NCBI GenBank assembly: GCA_002449845.1
Contig: DJXW01000019.1
Location: forward strand, 148,145-212,144
Direction: 5' to 3'
Origin: Prevotella sp. UBA6994
GTDB lineage: Bacteria > Bacteroidota > Bacteroidia > Bacteroidales > Bacteroidaceae
DNA: 64,000 nt
This document shows, piece by piece, positions 36,095-44,943 of the stretch (the stretch's first letter is position 1; each line of letters opens with the position of its first letter). Position numbers and translations under genes: made by a program. The notes under the pieces are model-generated. The model was not told the DNA's origin and made no database searches. It saw nothing but the letters and a program-made list of their open reading frames with translations.

Positions 36095-37015
36095 ATGTAT
36101 CAACGAGTAAATGCTTTCGCCCATATTACGGCTTTTATCGTGGCAATGATATGGGGCAGTACATTCATATCAACAAAGGTGTTGATATTGAGTGGACTTT
36201 CTCCTGTGCAGATATTTACGTTGAGATTTATTGTTGCATACATCATGCTTTTGGGAATGATGGCTTTGACGGCAAAACAGGGAAAAGGGAGTTTTTCTTG
36301 GTTTGCTGACAACTGGAAAGATGAGGCTTTGATGGTGGCATTGGGAATTACGGGCGGTTCTGCCTATTTCTTTACGGAAAATGAAGCATTACGTTTCGGG
36401 ACAGCCACCAATGTCTCGTTGATAGTCTGTTCGTGCCCGTTGTTTACTACTATGCTCTATCGTTTGTTGGTAAAAGATGTGCGACTGAGCCGTCTGCAAG
36501 TGACAGGAGCCATCATTGCCTTCATTGGTATGGTAGTGGTGGTGTTGAACGGTCATTTTGTCCTTCACCTTTCTCCATTAGGCGACTCGTTGGCATTCTG
36601 TGCATGTTTATGTTGGGCTGTGTATAGTATCTTGATGAAATATGTTACAGAACGTTACAGTTCTGTATTCATTACCCGAAAGGTATTCTTCTATGGTGTC
36701 TTGACCATTCTGCCTTATTATCTCTTTGTTTCAGGGCTCCCTTCGTGGAATGTCCTGACGCATCCAGTGGTAATTGGCAACTTGTTGTTTCTGAGTGTGG
36801 TGGCATCTTTGATTTGCTTCGTGGCATGGAATTGGGCGTTACATCATTTGGGAGCGATTGTAGTGACCAACTATGTTTACGTGAATCCCATTTCTACGAT
36901 CGTCTTTGCTGCATGGATTTTGCATGAGTCCATCACGGGATATTTTATTGTCGGTTCTTTGTTGATTCTCTTGGGTATGTATCTAAGCAACCAAATCAAG
37001 CAAGGTGCTCAATGA
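36095..37015 (+). CDS. EamA/DMT-family membrane transporter
   Basis: The 306-residue protein has ten hydrophobic segments and two EamA repeats (the first from about residue 8, GSTFISTKVLILSGLSPVQIFTLRF; the second from about 155), typical of drug/metabolite exporters of the inner membrane. The substrate is unknown. The N-terminus matches the usual family start. TAACTTTG at 36083-36090 ends only 4 nt before the ATG, so if that is the promoter the mRNA is nearly leaderless. Confidence 0.88.
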   Translation: MYQRVNAFAHITAFIVAMIWGSTFISTKVLILSGLSPVQIFTLRFIVAYIMLLGMMALTAKQGKGSFSWFADNWKDEALMVALGITGGSAYFFTENEALRFGTATNVSLIVCSCPLFTTMLYRLLVKDVRLSRLQVTGAIIAFIGMVVVVLNGHFVLHLSPLGDSLAFCACLCWAVYSILMKYVTERYSSVFITRKVFFYGVLTILPYYLFVSGLPSWNVLTHPVVIGNLLFLSVVASLICFVAWNWALHHLGAIVVTNYVYVNPISTIVFAAWILHESITGYFIVGSLLILLGMYLSNQIKQGAQ

Positions 37016-37045
37016 TGAAAGAATGAATTTTAAAAAAGAAAGAAT

Positions 37046-37663
37046 ATGAAAGTACTTTTAATTAATGGTAGTCCGCGAAAAGATGGAAATACTTCCTTGG
37101 CATTGAATGAGGTTGCTAAGACCTTGAACGAGGAAGGGGTAGAGACGGTTATCGTGAATATCGGAAAGAAAGCTGTACAGGGCTGTATTGCGTGTGGTAT
37201 GTGTGGTCGTGAAGGACGATGTACGTTTCGCGATGATTTATACAATCAAGTATGTACCATTATCAAGGATGGGATAGATGGTCTTGTTGTTGGCTCGCCA
37301 GTTTACTATGGTGGACCTAATGGCTCTGTCTGTGCCTTGATGGATCGTATCTGCTATTCCTTGAATGGTTATCTGAAGTTTAAGCCTGCGGCAAGTGTGG
37401 CTGTATGTAGAAGAGGAGGAGCTTCGGCAACCTTTGACAGACTGAACAAATACTTCACCATCCTTAATATGCCAGTGGTGAGTTCTCAATATTGGAACAT
37501 GGTTTATGGTCAAACTCCAGGACAGGTGGCATTGGATGAGGAAGGAATGCAAACCATGCGTACCTTAGGGAGAAATATGGCTTGGATGATGAAGAAACTG
37601 AACGTTGCAGAAGATGGACATCCTGAATTGGAACAACCTGTTTGGACCAATTTCATACGCTGA
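37046..37663 (+). CDS. Flavodoxin-like NAD(P)H-dependent FMN reductase
   Basis: The 205-residue protein begins MKVLLINGSPRKDGNTS, the FMN phosphate-binding motif of the NADPH-dependent FMN reductase/iron-sulfur flavoprotein family. A cysteine group CIACGMCGREGRC follows around residue 48, which may bind a cluster as in iron-sulfur flavoproteins, and GSPVYYGGPNG holds the flavin. It follows the transporter by 30 nt and is ended by a terminator at 37705. Confidence 0.85.
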   Translation: MKVLLINGSPRKDGNTSLALNEVAKTLNEEGVETVIVNIGKKAVQGCIACGMCGREGRCTFRDDLYNQVCTIIKDGIDGLVVGSPVYYGGPNGSVCALMDRICYSLNGYLKFKPAASVAVCRRGGASATFDRLNKYFTILNMPVVSSQYWNMVYGQTPGQVALDEEGMQTMRTLGRNMAWMMKKLNVAEDGHPELEQPVWTNFIR

Positions 37664-37704
37664 CCATCTCTTTCGTTGTCGAAAAAAGTAGAATAGGCAA
37701 AAAT

Positions 37705-37739
37705 AATCCAATGGCACACTTGTGTTATTGGATTTTTTT
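37705..37739 (+). terminator. Intrinsic terminator after the flavodoxin-like gene
   Basis: AATCCAAT pairs with ATTGGATT, with GCACA/TGTGT inner pairing, and is followed by seven T residues. A TATCTTTG -7 element for the next gene begins 2 nt later (37741-37748). Confidence 0.85.
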
Positions 37740-37768
37740 ATATCTTTGCATCTCAGAATAATAATACT

Positions 37769-38863
37769 ATGAAAAAAGAAACCTACAAAAAACAAAAGGC
37801 TTTTGCGGGAACGTTGAAGCCTTCGATGCTTCGCCGTTGCGTGGATCATGATTATTCGCAACGACAGATGTATATGGTAACCCTAACGGTAGAAGGCCGT
37901 TATCCATTGTTTGGGAGAGTGGTGGGGAGAAGTGATGCTCCTGTCAACACGGAAGACGAGGCACGTATGGTGCTAAGTACATTGGGGCAACGAGTGATGA
38001 GCCATTTCTATGAGATAGAGAAGTATTATCCCCAGATAGAGGTTATCGCATTGCAGATGATGCCAGACCATTTGCATGGAATCTTTTTTGTGAGAGAAAC
38101 GCTGCCAAGACCGTTAGGGCAGGTCATCTCAGGCTTTAAGAGTGGCTGTAATAAAGACTATAGGGAGCTGGTAAACGGGCAAGGGAGACAGCCTGTTCCG
38201 TATGTTGTGGCATTGCCACAACAAACAGAACCCCAGCCACAACAAACCACCCCATCAAGGCCGCCTCGCTCTTCTTACAACCGTGAGCATGGCTTGCTCT
38301 TTAGTCCAGGTTTTAATGACAAGTTGCTATTGCGAGAAGGGCAGCTACAACGATGGATTAATTACTTACACGATAATCCCCGACGATTGTTGATGAAACG
38401 AGAGCATCCAGATTTGTTTCGTGTCAAGCGCAATTTACAGATAGGCACCATGAGTTTCTCTGCCATAGGTAATCGTTTGTTGCTCTCTCGTCCCGTGCGT
38501 CTGCAAGTGAAATGTTCCCGTAGTTTGTCTGAGCAAGACATACAAACGCAAGTAACGTTTTATCTTCATCAAGCAGAAAAAGGTGCAGTGCTCGTTTCGC
38601 CATCTATCTCCAAAGGAGAGAAAACCATTATGAGAGCCGTCTTTGAGAGAGGCTATCCCGTCATTATCCTACAAGAAAACGGCTTCACAGATTTTGCTAA
38701 GCCTTCGGGAAAGATGATGGAAGCATGTGCACAAGGTAAATTGCTCTTGCTTGCACCGTGGACGCACCATGATGACAAGCGACTGATTAGTCGTAGCCAA
38801 TGTCTTTCCTTGAATGAAATGGCAAGGTTGATTTGTGAAAGTGATATAGATGTATTTATGTAA
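37769..38863 (+). CDS. REP-type Y1 (HUH) transposase fused to a Rossmann-like domain
   Basis: The first half of this 364-residue protein is an IS200-like/TnpA-REP domain: YMVTLTVEGRYPLFG, the HUH motif MMPDHLHGIFFV (H101, H103), a candidate catalytic Tyr131 in the helix LGQVISGFKSGCNKDYREL, and INYLHDNPRR, which matches the YxxxNP region of RAYT proteins. Residues about 146-170 are a Gln/Pro-rich linker. The second half (about 225-356) looks like an alpha/beta Rossmann fold (GAVLVSPSISKGEKTIMRAVFERGYPVIIL), with a distant look of DprA/SLOG proteins; this is tentative. There are no terminal repeats around the gene, as for chromosomal RAYTs that act on dispersed REP sequences. It has its own -7 element at 37741. 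Confidence 0.75.
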   Translation: MKKETYKKQKAFAGTLKPSMLRRCVDHDYSQRQMYMVTLTVEGRYPLFGRVVGRSDAPVNTEDEARMVLSTLGQRVMSHFYEIEKYYPQIEVIALQMMPDHLHGIFFVRETLPRPLGQVISGFKSGCNKDYRELVNGQGRQPVPYVVALPQQTEPQPQQTTPSRPPRSSYNREHGLLFSPGFNDKLLLREGQLQRWINYLHDNPRRLLMKREHPDLFRVKRNLQIGTMSFSAIGNRLLLSRPVRLQVKCSRSLSEQDIQTQVTFYLHQAEKGAVLVSPSISKGEKTIMRAVFERGYPVIILQENGFTDFAKPSGKMMEACAQGKLLLLAPWTHHDDKRLISRSQCLSLNEMARLICESDIDVFM

Positions 38864-38873
38864 TTCATGAGCC

Positions 38874-39815
38874 ATGATAATTGCCCTTTTGCTTCAAGGT
38901 TTCATGTTTGTTTCCCTCAATGTGGAAAACATGTTTGATTGTAAGCACGATTCCCTGAAAAACGATACGGAATGGTTGCCTGACGGTAAGAATCGTTGGA
39001 CTCCCAACCGCTATTGGCGCAAGCTCAATCACATATCACAAGAAATCATCGCTTGTGGAGAAACCGATGATGGTTGGCAATTGCCCGATTTAATCGCCCT
39101 TTGCGAAGTAGAGAATGATTCTGTCATGGTTGATTTGACCAAGCGTTCTCTGTTGCGCCATGCGAGGTATGAGTATGTCATGACCCATAGTCCTGATCCT
39201 CGTGGTATAGATGTAGCCCTGCTTTATTCCCCATTTTTTTTCTTTTTTATAGAAAGCCATTCCTACAAGGTTGAGCCACTGAAAAACATGCACCCTCCTC
39301 GTGACATTCTCTATGTCAAGGGATTAATTGTAGGAGGAGATACCCTGCATGTGTTTGCCGTACATGCTCCGAGTAGAACAGGTGGAGAGCGAGCTACGAG
39401 AAACCATCGCTTAGTGGTTGCCCAACGTTTATGTGCCGTTTTGGATTCCATACGGTCGTCTTCTCCTTTTGCCAAGGTCATTGTATCGGGCGATTTCAAT
39501 GACATGGGTGAAACTCCAAGTCTGTCATTGCTTCATCAACACGGCTTACAAGATATTTCCGCCAATGCCCAGGGAAAGCATGGCGCTCTTGGAACGTATC
39601 GTTACCAAGGAGAGTGGGGGAGTCTTGACCATATCTTTGTAAGCGAAAGCTTGATGAAATGCTTGCATGATTGTCAGGTGTTTGATGCTCCGTTCTTGCT
39701 GGAAAAAGACGAGAAATATGGTGGCATGAAGCCCCATCGCACGTATCTCGGTCCTCGATATATAGGAGGATTTAGCGACCATTTGCCATTGGTTGCCCGA
39801 TTCTTGCTCAAGTAA
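38874..39815 (+). CDS. Endonuclease/exonuclease/phosphatase-family protein
   Basis: The 313-residue protein has the DNase I-like fold: NVENMFD at the start, ALCEVEND (catalytic Glu region), VHAPSRTGGE, VSGDFNDMGETPS and the final GGFSDHLPL with the catalytic His-Asp. The N-terminal hydrophobic stretch (MIIALLLQGFMFVSLN) may be a weak signal or part of the first strand. A run of five Phe (SPFFFFFIE) comes from a T-rich stretch. It lies 10 nt after the transposase-like gene and may be read from the same transcript. Nucleic acid or phospho-substrate cannot be decided. Confidence 0.85.
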   Translation: MIIALLLQGFMFVSLNVENMFDCKHDSLKNDTEWLPDGKNRWTPNRYWRKLNHISQEIIACGETDDGWQLPDLIALCEVENDSVMVDLTKRSLLRHARYEYVMTHSPDPRGIDVALLYSPFFFFFIESHSYKVEPLKNMHPPRDILYVKGLIVGGDTLHVFAVHAPSRTGGERATRNHRLVVAQRLCAVLDSIRSSSPFAKVIVSGDFNDMGETPSLSLLHQHGLQDISANAQGKHGALGTYRYQGEWGSLDHIFVSESLMKCLHDCQVFDAPFLLEKDEKYGGMKPHRTYLGPRYIGGFSDHLPLVARFLLK

Positions 39816-39889
39816 AAAACAAACGTGGAAATATGAATTTGTATTGATGGTAAAGAATATGTCCGTCAACTCGATTTGTCAATAAAAAA

Positions 39890-40230
39890 TAACAAAAAGG
39901 GCTCTCCAGAATGCAATATTTTTCACCAACTCCTCCATTGGTCAAAAAAATGCTTGTTTTTAACTGATTATCTAACAGATTGATTCTTAACGTGTTAAGA
40001 AATCAAGTGTATAATTATACACCTGAAAACTAATTTTTATGCGTAAAAACACCGTGTTTTGAGCCTTCAAAACATATATATTTAGACTGCTAACATATAT
40101 AGTTACACTCGTAAAGTATATAGTTATGACTATAACTATATACTTTACGAGTAGAAATGCTCATTTTTAAGTTAAGAGAATCATATTTTGGCTTCTCTCA
40201 CATCTCTTTTGAGATTTTTCACGAATTTTT
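39890..40230 (+). repeat. Dispersed ~340-bp repeat, copy 1
   Basis: This stretch matches the reverse complement of 53150-53500 over its whole length in the same order: an AAAAAGGGCTCTCCAGA start, CACCAACTC, GGTCAAAAAAATGCT, a group of 21-bp units containing TAACATATATAGTTAC and TAAAGTATATAGTTA, and GAGATTTTTCACGAA at the end. Within it, 40108-40127 and 40132-40151 are perfect 20-bp inverted arms with a 4-nt loop. No coding frame is present. Confidence 0.85.
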
Positions 40231-40311
40231 TTTGTATTGATATTTCGTAATAAAAAACAAATATAATCATCATTCTTGATTATTGAAAATAGAATAAAAC
40301 TGAATAAAACG

Positions 40312-40342
40312 TTGTGTGTCTCGTAATTTTACAGTATCTTTG
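40312..40342 (+). promoter_or_regulatory. Sigma-ABfr promoter of ffh
   Basis: TTG at 40312-40314, 20 nt, TATCTTTG at 40335-40342. The transcript would start near 40349, so the ffh start at 40379 is preferred over the ATG-like start at 40316. Confidence 0.8.
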
Positions 40343-40378
40343 CACCTTAATAATAAAGGTAACCAAAAAATTATAAGA

Positions 40379-41722
40379 ATGTTTGAGAATTTAAGTGACA
40401 GATTAGAGAGATCATTTAAAATACTGAAGGGTGAAGGTAAGATTACCGAAATCAATGTAGCGGAAACCTTGAAGGATGTGCGCCGTGCGTTGTTAGATGC
40501 CGACGTTAACTACAAAGTAGCCAAATCGTTTACAGACACGGTCAAGCAGAAGGCTTTGGGTATGAACGTACTCACTGCCATCAAGCCTGGTCAGTTGATG
40601 GTGAAGATAGTGCACGACGAACTGGCAGAGTTGATGGGTGGAGAGGCTGTTGAATTGCATTTAGACAATAAGCCCGCTATCGTATTGATGTCAGGTTTGC
40701 AAGGTTCTGGTAAGACTACGTTCAGTGGTAAGCTTGCCAATATGCTCAAGACCAAACAACATAAGAAGCCTTTGCTTGTTGCTTGTGACGTGTATCGCCC
40801 TGCTGCTATCCAACAATTGCATGTGGTAGGAGAGTCTGTAGGAGTGCCCGTTTATTCTGAGCCAGAGAGCAAGGACGTGATTGCCATTGCCAACCACGCC
40901 ATTGCCGAGGCTAAAGCCAAAGGAAACGACGTGGTGATTGTCGATACAGCTGGTCGATTGGCAGTGGACGAGGAGATGATGCAAGAAATCTCCAACCTCA
41001 AGAATGCGTTGAATCCCGACGAGACTTTGTTCGTGGTGGACTCCATGACAGGTCAGGATGCTGTCAACACCGCCAAGGAATTTAACGACCGATTAGACTT
41101 TGACGGCGTAGTGCTCACCAAGCTCGATGGTGATACCCGTGGTGGTGCTGCCCTTTCTATCCGCACCGTCGTAACCAAACCTATTAAGTTTGTGGGAACA
41201 GGTGAGAAGATGGAAGCCATAGACGTATTCCATCCATCACGTATGGCAGACCGTATCCTCGGTATGGGCGACATCGTGTCGTTGGTAGAGCGTGCGCAAG
41301 AACAGTTTGATGAGGAAGAAGCCAAGCGCCTTCAAAAGAAAATACAGAAGAACCAGTTTGATTTCAATGATTTCTTGGGACAAATCCAGCAGATCAAGAA
41401 GATGGGTAACCTGAAGGATTTGGCTGCCATGATTCCTGGTGTTGGTAAGCAACTGAAGGATATTGACATTGACGATAATGCTTTCAAGGGCATTGAGGCA
41501 ATCATCCACTCCATGACCCCATTGGAACGTACTCGTCCAGAGGTGCTGAACCAGAGTCGCAGAATGCGTATTGCCAAGGGTAGCGGTACCAGCATCCAAG
41601 AAGTGAACCGTCTTATCAAGCAGTTTGACCAAACCCGAAAGATGATGAAGATGGTTACCAGCAACCCGATGGCTGGCATGGGAATGATGAATAAGATGAG
41701 AGGAATGAAAATGCCCAAATAA
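40379..41722 (+). CDS. ffh: Signal recognition particle GTPase Ffh
   Basis: Ffh binds 4.5S RNA and signal peptides and delivers nascent membrane proteins to FtsY. The 447-residue protein has the N domain, the G domain with GLQGSGKTTFSGKLA, DVYRPAA, DTAGRLAVDEEMM and TKLDGDTRGGAAL, and a C-terminal methionine-rich M domain (MAGMGMMNKMRGMKMPK). Family length is normal. It is followed 8 nt later by folD. Confidence 0.97.
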   Translation: MFENLSDRLERSFKILKGEGKITEINVAETLKDVRRALLDADVNYKVAKSFTDTVKQKALGMNVLTAIKPGQLMVKIVHDELAELMGGEAVELHLDNKPAIVLMSGLQGSGKTTFSGKLANMLKTKQHKKPLLVACDVYRPAAIQQLHVVGESVGVPVYSEPESKDVIAIANHAIAEAKAKGNDVVIVDTAGRLAVDEEMMQEISNLKNALNPDETLFVVDSMTGQDAVNTAKEFNDRLDFDGVVLTKLDGDTRGGAALSIRTVVTKPIKFVGTGEKMEAIDVFHPSRMADRILGMGDIVSLVERAQEQFDEEEAKRLQKKIQKNQFDFNDFLGQIQQIKKMGNLKDLAAMIPGVGKQLKDIDIDDNAFKGIEAIIHSMTPLERTRPEVLNQSRRMRIAKGSGTSIQEVNRLIKQFDQTRKMMKMVTSNPMAGMGMMNKMRGMKMPK

Positions 41723-41730
41723 ATAGAGAC

Positions 41731-42609
41731 ATGCAATTAATAGACGGAAAAGCAACGGCAGCGGCTATCAAGGCTGAGATTGCCGAGGAAGTGAAGAGAA
41801 TCGTAGAGAATGGAGGTAAACAACCGCATCTGGCTGCCATCCTCGTAGGACATGATGGTGGAAGTGAGACGTATGTGAAGAACAAGGTAATAGCTTGCGA
41901 ACAATGTGGGTTTAAATCTACGTTGATACGATTTGAGGAAGATGTGACCGAGAAAGAACTTCTTTCATGTGTGGAAAGACTGAATCAGAACGGTGACGTA
42001 GATGGATTTATCGTACAGTTGCCGTTGCCCAAGCACATCGACGAGCAGAAGGTGATAGAAGCGATAGACTACCGAAAGGATGTTGACGGATTCCATCCCA
42101 TCAATGTAGGACGTATGGCTATCGGATTGCCTTGCTTTATATCGGCTACTCCATTGGGAATATTGACGTTGCTTCAACGTTATGGCATTGAAACGTCTGG
42201 CAAGAAATGCGTGATACTCGGTCGCTCGAACATCGTAGGCAAGCCTATGGCTCAGTTGATGATGCAAAAGCAATACGGTGACGCAACGGTAACGGTTTGT
42301 CACAGTCGTTCCAAGACACTCAAGGAGGAATGCAAGGAAGCAGATATCATCATTGCAGCAATCGGACAGCCCAACTTCGTGACTGCCGACATGGTGAAAC
42401 CTGGTGCCGTGGTGATAGACGTGGGTACTACCCGTGTGCCTGATGCCTCTCGCAAGAGCGGTTTCCGTCTGAATGGTGACGTTAAGTTTGATGAAGTGGC
42501 AGAGAAGTGTTCATATATTACTCCCGTACCTGGTGGAGTAGGACCAATGACCATCTGCTCACTGATGAAGAATACACTTGCCGCTGGCAAAAAGGAATAT
42601 TATCAATAG
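41731..42609 (+). CDS. folD: Methylenetetrahydrofolate dehydrogenase/cyclohydrolase
   Basis: FolD interconverts 5,10-methylene-THF, 5,10-methenyl-THF and 10-formyl-THF. The 292-residue protein has the catalytic region SETYVKNK with Lys, the FIVQLPLPKHID motif, the NADP-binding GRSNIVGKPMAQLMM and the PVPGGVGPMT C-terminal motif. It sits between ffh and the kor operon; its stop TAG overlaps by one base with the GTG start of the small TPR gene. Confidence 0.97.
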   Translation: MQLIDGKATAAAIKAEIAEEVKRIVENGGKQPHLAAILVGHDGGSETYVKNKVIACEQCGFKSTLIRFEEDVTEKELLSCVERLNQNGDVDGFIVQLPLPKHIDEQKVIEAIDYRKDVDGFHPINVGRMAIGLPCFISATPLGILTLLQRYGIETSGKKCVILGRSNIVGKPMAQLMMQKQYGDATVTVCHSRSKTLKEECKEADIIIAAIGQPNFVTADMVKPGAVVIDVGTTRVPDASRKSGFRLNGDVKFDEVAEKCSYITPVPGGVGPMTICSLMKNTLAAGKKEYYQ

Positions 42610-42812
42610 TGAAAAAAACAGAAAACAGAGCATTGAGTGCCGAGGATTTTTACCGATTGGGTAATGAGTATCGGCGACAAGGCAACTGGCAGATGGCTAT
42701 TAACAACTACATGGAGGCCATTGAACTGGATCCTGAGTCGCCTGCCGTGGAAGCCAAGAAGATGCTGGATGACATATTGAATTTTTATCATAAAGACGCA
42801 TATAACCCCTAA
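42609..42812 (+). CDS. Small TPR protein heading the kor operon (GTG start)
   Basis: With the GTG at 42609 the product has 67 residues (MKKTENRALSAEDFYRLGNEY...) and consists of a single TPR-like helical pair plus a C-terminal helix. The upstream part of the same frame overlaps folD and is not coding. A small TPR protein just before the ferredoxin and korA is a recurring arrangement in Bacteroidales. Its role is unknown; it may help assembly of the oxidoreductase. Confidence 0.75.
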   Translation: MKKTENRALSAEDFYRLGNEYRRQGNWQMAINNYMEAIELDPESPAVEAKKMLDDILNFYHKDAYNP

Positions 42813-42822
42813 ATGAAAGATT

Positions 42823-43056
42823 ATGGGAAAAATCAAAGGAGCAATTACAGTCAATGAAGAACGTTGTAAGGGTTGCCAACTATGTATAGTGGCTTGCCCC
42901 AAGAACGTGATTGCATTGGCGCAAAAGAAAGTGAACACGCACGGTTATCCATACGTAGAGGCTGTGCGTCCCGAAGATTGTATCGGTTGTGCGTCGTGTG
43001 GCATTGTATGCCCCGACGGTTGTATTACAATTTACAAGAAACGAATGGAGGATTAG
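42823..43056 (+). CDS. korD: 2x[4Fe-4S] ferredoxin subunit of the 2-oxoacid oxidoreductase
   Basis: The 77-residue protein has two cluster-binding motifs (CKGCQLCIVACPKN and CIGCASCGIVCPDG), so it is a delta-type ferredoxin subunit. It starts 10 nt after the TPR gene and precedes korA by 4 nt. It likely carries electrons from KorAB to other ferredoxin-linked enzymes such as Rnf. Confidence 0.93.
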   Translation: MGKIKGAITVNEERCKGCQLCIVACPKNVIALAQKKVNTHGYPYVEAVRPEDCIGCASCGIVCPDGCITIYKKRMED

Positions 43057-43060
43057 CACA

Positions 43061-44137
43061 ATGGCAGAACAAGAAGTAGTATTGATGAAAGGCAATGAGG
43101 CAATAGCCCATGCTGCTATCCGCTGTGGCGCAGACGGATATTTCGGTTATCCTATCACACCGCAAAGTGAGGTGATAGAAACGTTAGCCGAACTGAAGCC
43201 CTGGGAAACAACGGGTATGGTGGTGCTGCAAGCAGAGAGCGAGGTAGCATCTATTAATATGATTTATGGCGGTGCTGGTGCTGGCAAGAGAGTGCTTACC
43301 TCATCGTCTTCTCCAGGTGTTGCTTTGATGCAAGAAGGTATTGCCTATATGGCAGGTGCCGAGTTGCCTGGTGTTTTCGTAAACGTACAGCGCGGAGGTC
43401 CTGGCCTTGGTACTATCCAACCGTCGCAGAGTGATTATTTCCAAGCTACTCGTGGTGGTGGCAATGGCGACTATTACGTAATTGTGTTGGCTCCCAATTC
43501 CGTGCAGGAAATGGCAGATTTCGTCGATTTGGCCTTTGAGTTGGCTTTCAAGTATCGCAATCCAGCCATGATCTTGTCGGACGGTGTCATCGGACAGATG
43601 ATGGAGAAGGTGGTGCTTCCTCCCTTCAAGCCTCGTCGTACCGAGGAAGAGGTGAAGCGTGAGTGTCCTTGGGCAACATTCGGACGTACCAAGGATCGCG
43701 ACATCAACGTGATTACCTCTCTGGAACTGAAACCAGAGGTGATGGAACAAAAGAACTTGCATCTGCAAGAGAAGTATCAACAGATCAAGGCAAACGAGGT
43801 GAGATTTGAAACCCATCTCATTGACGATGCCGATTATATGATTGTGGCATTCGGAAGTGCGGCTCGTATTGCTGAGAAAGCCATTGAGATAGCCCGTGAG
43901 GAAGGATTGAAAGTTGGCTTGTTCCGTCCTATTACCTTGTGGCCATTCCCAGAAAAGGAAATTGCCGCTGCTGCAAAGGGCAAGAAGGGAGTGCTGTCTG
44001 TGGAAATCAATGCAGGACAGATGGTGGAAGACGTTCGCCTCTCAATCAATGGTGAAGTGCCTGTTAACCACTTCGGTCGTTTAGGTGGAATCGTTCCAGA
44101 ACCAGAGGAAATCGTGGAGGCAATCAAGAAGATGTAA
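43061..44137 (+). CDS. korA: 2-oxoacid:ferredoxin oxidoreductase alpha subunit
   Basis: The start at 43061 (MAEQEVVLMKGNEAIA) gives 358 residues; the longer frame from 42989 overlaps the ferredoxin gene. The protein has the pyrimidine-binding domain of pyruvate:ferredoxin oxidoreductase-type enzymes (GYPITPQSEVIE, TSSSSPGVALMQEG, QRGGPGLGTIQPSQSDY) and the transketolase C-terminal-like domain. With KorB and KorC it oxidatively decarboxylates a 2-oxoacid (2-oxoglutarate or a branched-chain 2-oxoacid) to the acyl-CoA. The exact substrate is not decided by sequence alone. Confidence 0.93.
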   Translation: MAEQEVVLMKGNEAIAHAAIRCGADGYFGYPITPQSEVIETLAELKPWETTGMVVLQAESEVASINMIYGGAGAGKRVLTSSSSPGVALMQEGIAYMAGAELPGVFVNVQRGGPGLGTIQPSQSDYFQATRGGGNGDYYVIVLAPNSVQEMADFVDLAFELAFKYRNPAMILSDGVIGQMMEKVVLPPFKPRRTEEEVKRECPWATFGRTKDRDINVITSLELKPEVMEQKNLHLQEKYQQIKANEVRFETHLIDDADYMIVAFGSAARIAEKAIEIAREEGLKVGLFRPITLWPFPEKEIAAAAKGKKGVLSVEINAGQMVEDVRLSINGEVPVNHFGRLGGIVPEPEEIVEAIKKM

Positions 44138-44175
44138 TTGCAACCACCATAACAATAACTCTAAAATCAGAAATT

Positions 44176-44943
44176 ATGAGTAATCAAGATATCATTTCAC
44201 CAGAGAATCTGGTGTACAAGAAACCCACATTGATGAACGATGTGGACATGCACTATTGTCCAGGATGTTCACATGGCGTAGTACATAAACTTGTGGCAGA
44301 AGTAATCGAGGAGATGGGAATGGAAGAGAAAACCGTTGGTGTTTCACCAGTGGGATGTGCCGTTTTCGCTTACCGTTATATAGATGTAGATTGGCAAGAA
44401 GCGGCTCACGGTCGTGCACCTGCTGTGGCTACTGCCATCAAACGCCTGTGGCCAGACCGTCTGGTGTTTACTTATCAGGGTGATGGCGACTTGGCTTGTA
44501 TCGGTACGTGTGAAACCATTCATGCGCTGAACAGAGGTGAGAACATTACCATTATCTTCATCAATAATGCCATTTATGGAATGACGGGCGGACAGATGGC
44601 TCCTACCACGTTGATTGGACAGAAAACCTCTACTTGTCCTTACGGTCGTGATCCTGAGATTCATGGCTACCCATTGAACATCACAGAACTGGCTTCTCAT
44701 CTTGAAGGAACATGCTATGTCACTCGTCAGAGTGTAGAGTCGGTGGCTTCTATTCGTAAGGCAAAGGCAGCCATTCGTAAGGCTTTCGAGGCTTCGATGG
44801 CAGGAAAGGGTTCGTCTCTCGTAGAAATCGTATCTACTTGTAACAGTGGCTGGAAACTGTCTCCAGTGAAGGCTAATGAGTGGATGAAGGAACACATGTT
44901 TGAGAAATATGTTAAGGGAGATTTAAAGGATACAACAATTTAA
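44176..44943 (+). CDS. korB: 2-oxoacid:ferredoxin oxidoreductase beta subunit
   Basis: The 255-residue protein is the thiamine pyrophosphate-binding subunit: MHYCPGCSHG near residue 25, SPVGCAVFAY, HGRAPAVATAIKRLWP, and the TPP/Mg motif GDGDLACIGTCETIHALNRGENITIIFINN. It follows korA by 38 nt. The stop codon lies in a perfect palindrome (44933-44949) and the heptamer inverted repeat of the inserted four-helix-bundle gene begins immediately after it. Confidence 0.94.
   Translation: MSNQDIISPENLVYKKPTLMNDVDMHYCPGCSHGVVHKLVAEVIEEMGMEEKTVGVSPVGCAVFAYRYIDVDWQEAAHGRAPAVATAIKRLWPDRLVFTYQGDGDLACIGTCETIHALNRGENITIIFINNAIYGMTGGQMAPTTLIGQKTSTCPYGRDPEIHGYPLNITELASHLEGTCYVTRQSVESVASIRKAKAAIRKAFEASMAGKGSSLVEIVSTCNSGWKLSPVKANEWMKEHMFEKYVKGDLKDTTI

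Noticed and set aside
37769..38863. Complete IS200/IS605 insertion sequence
   Set aside because: The protein is longer than IS200 TnpA and has an extra domain, no terminal hairpins flank the gene, and there is no TnpB/IscB. It fits a chromosomal REP-type transposase better.
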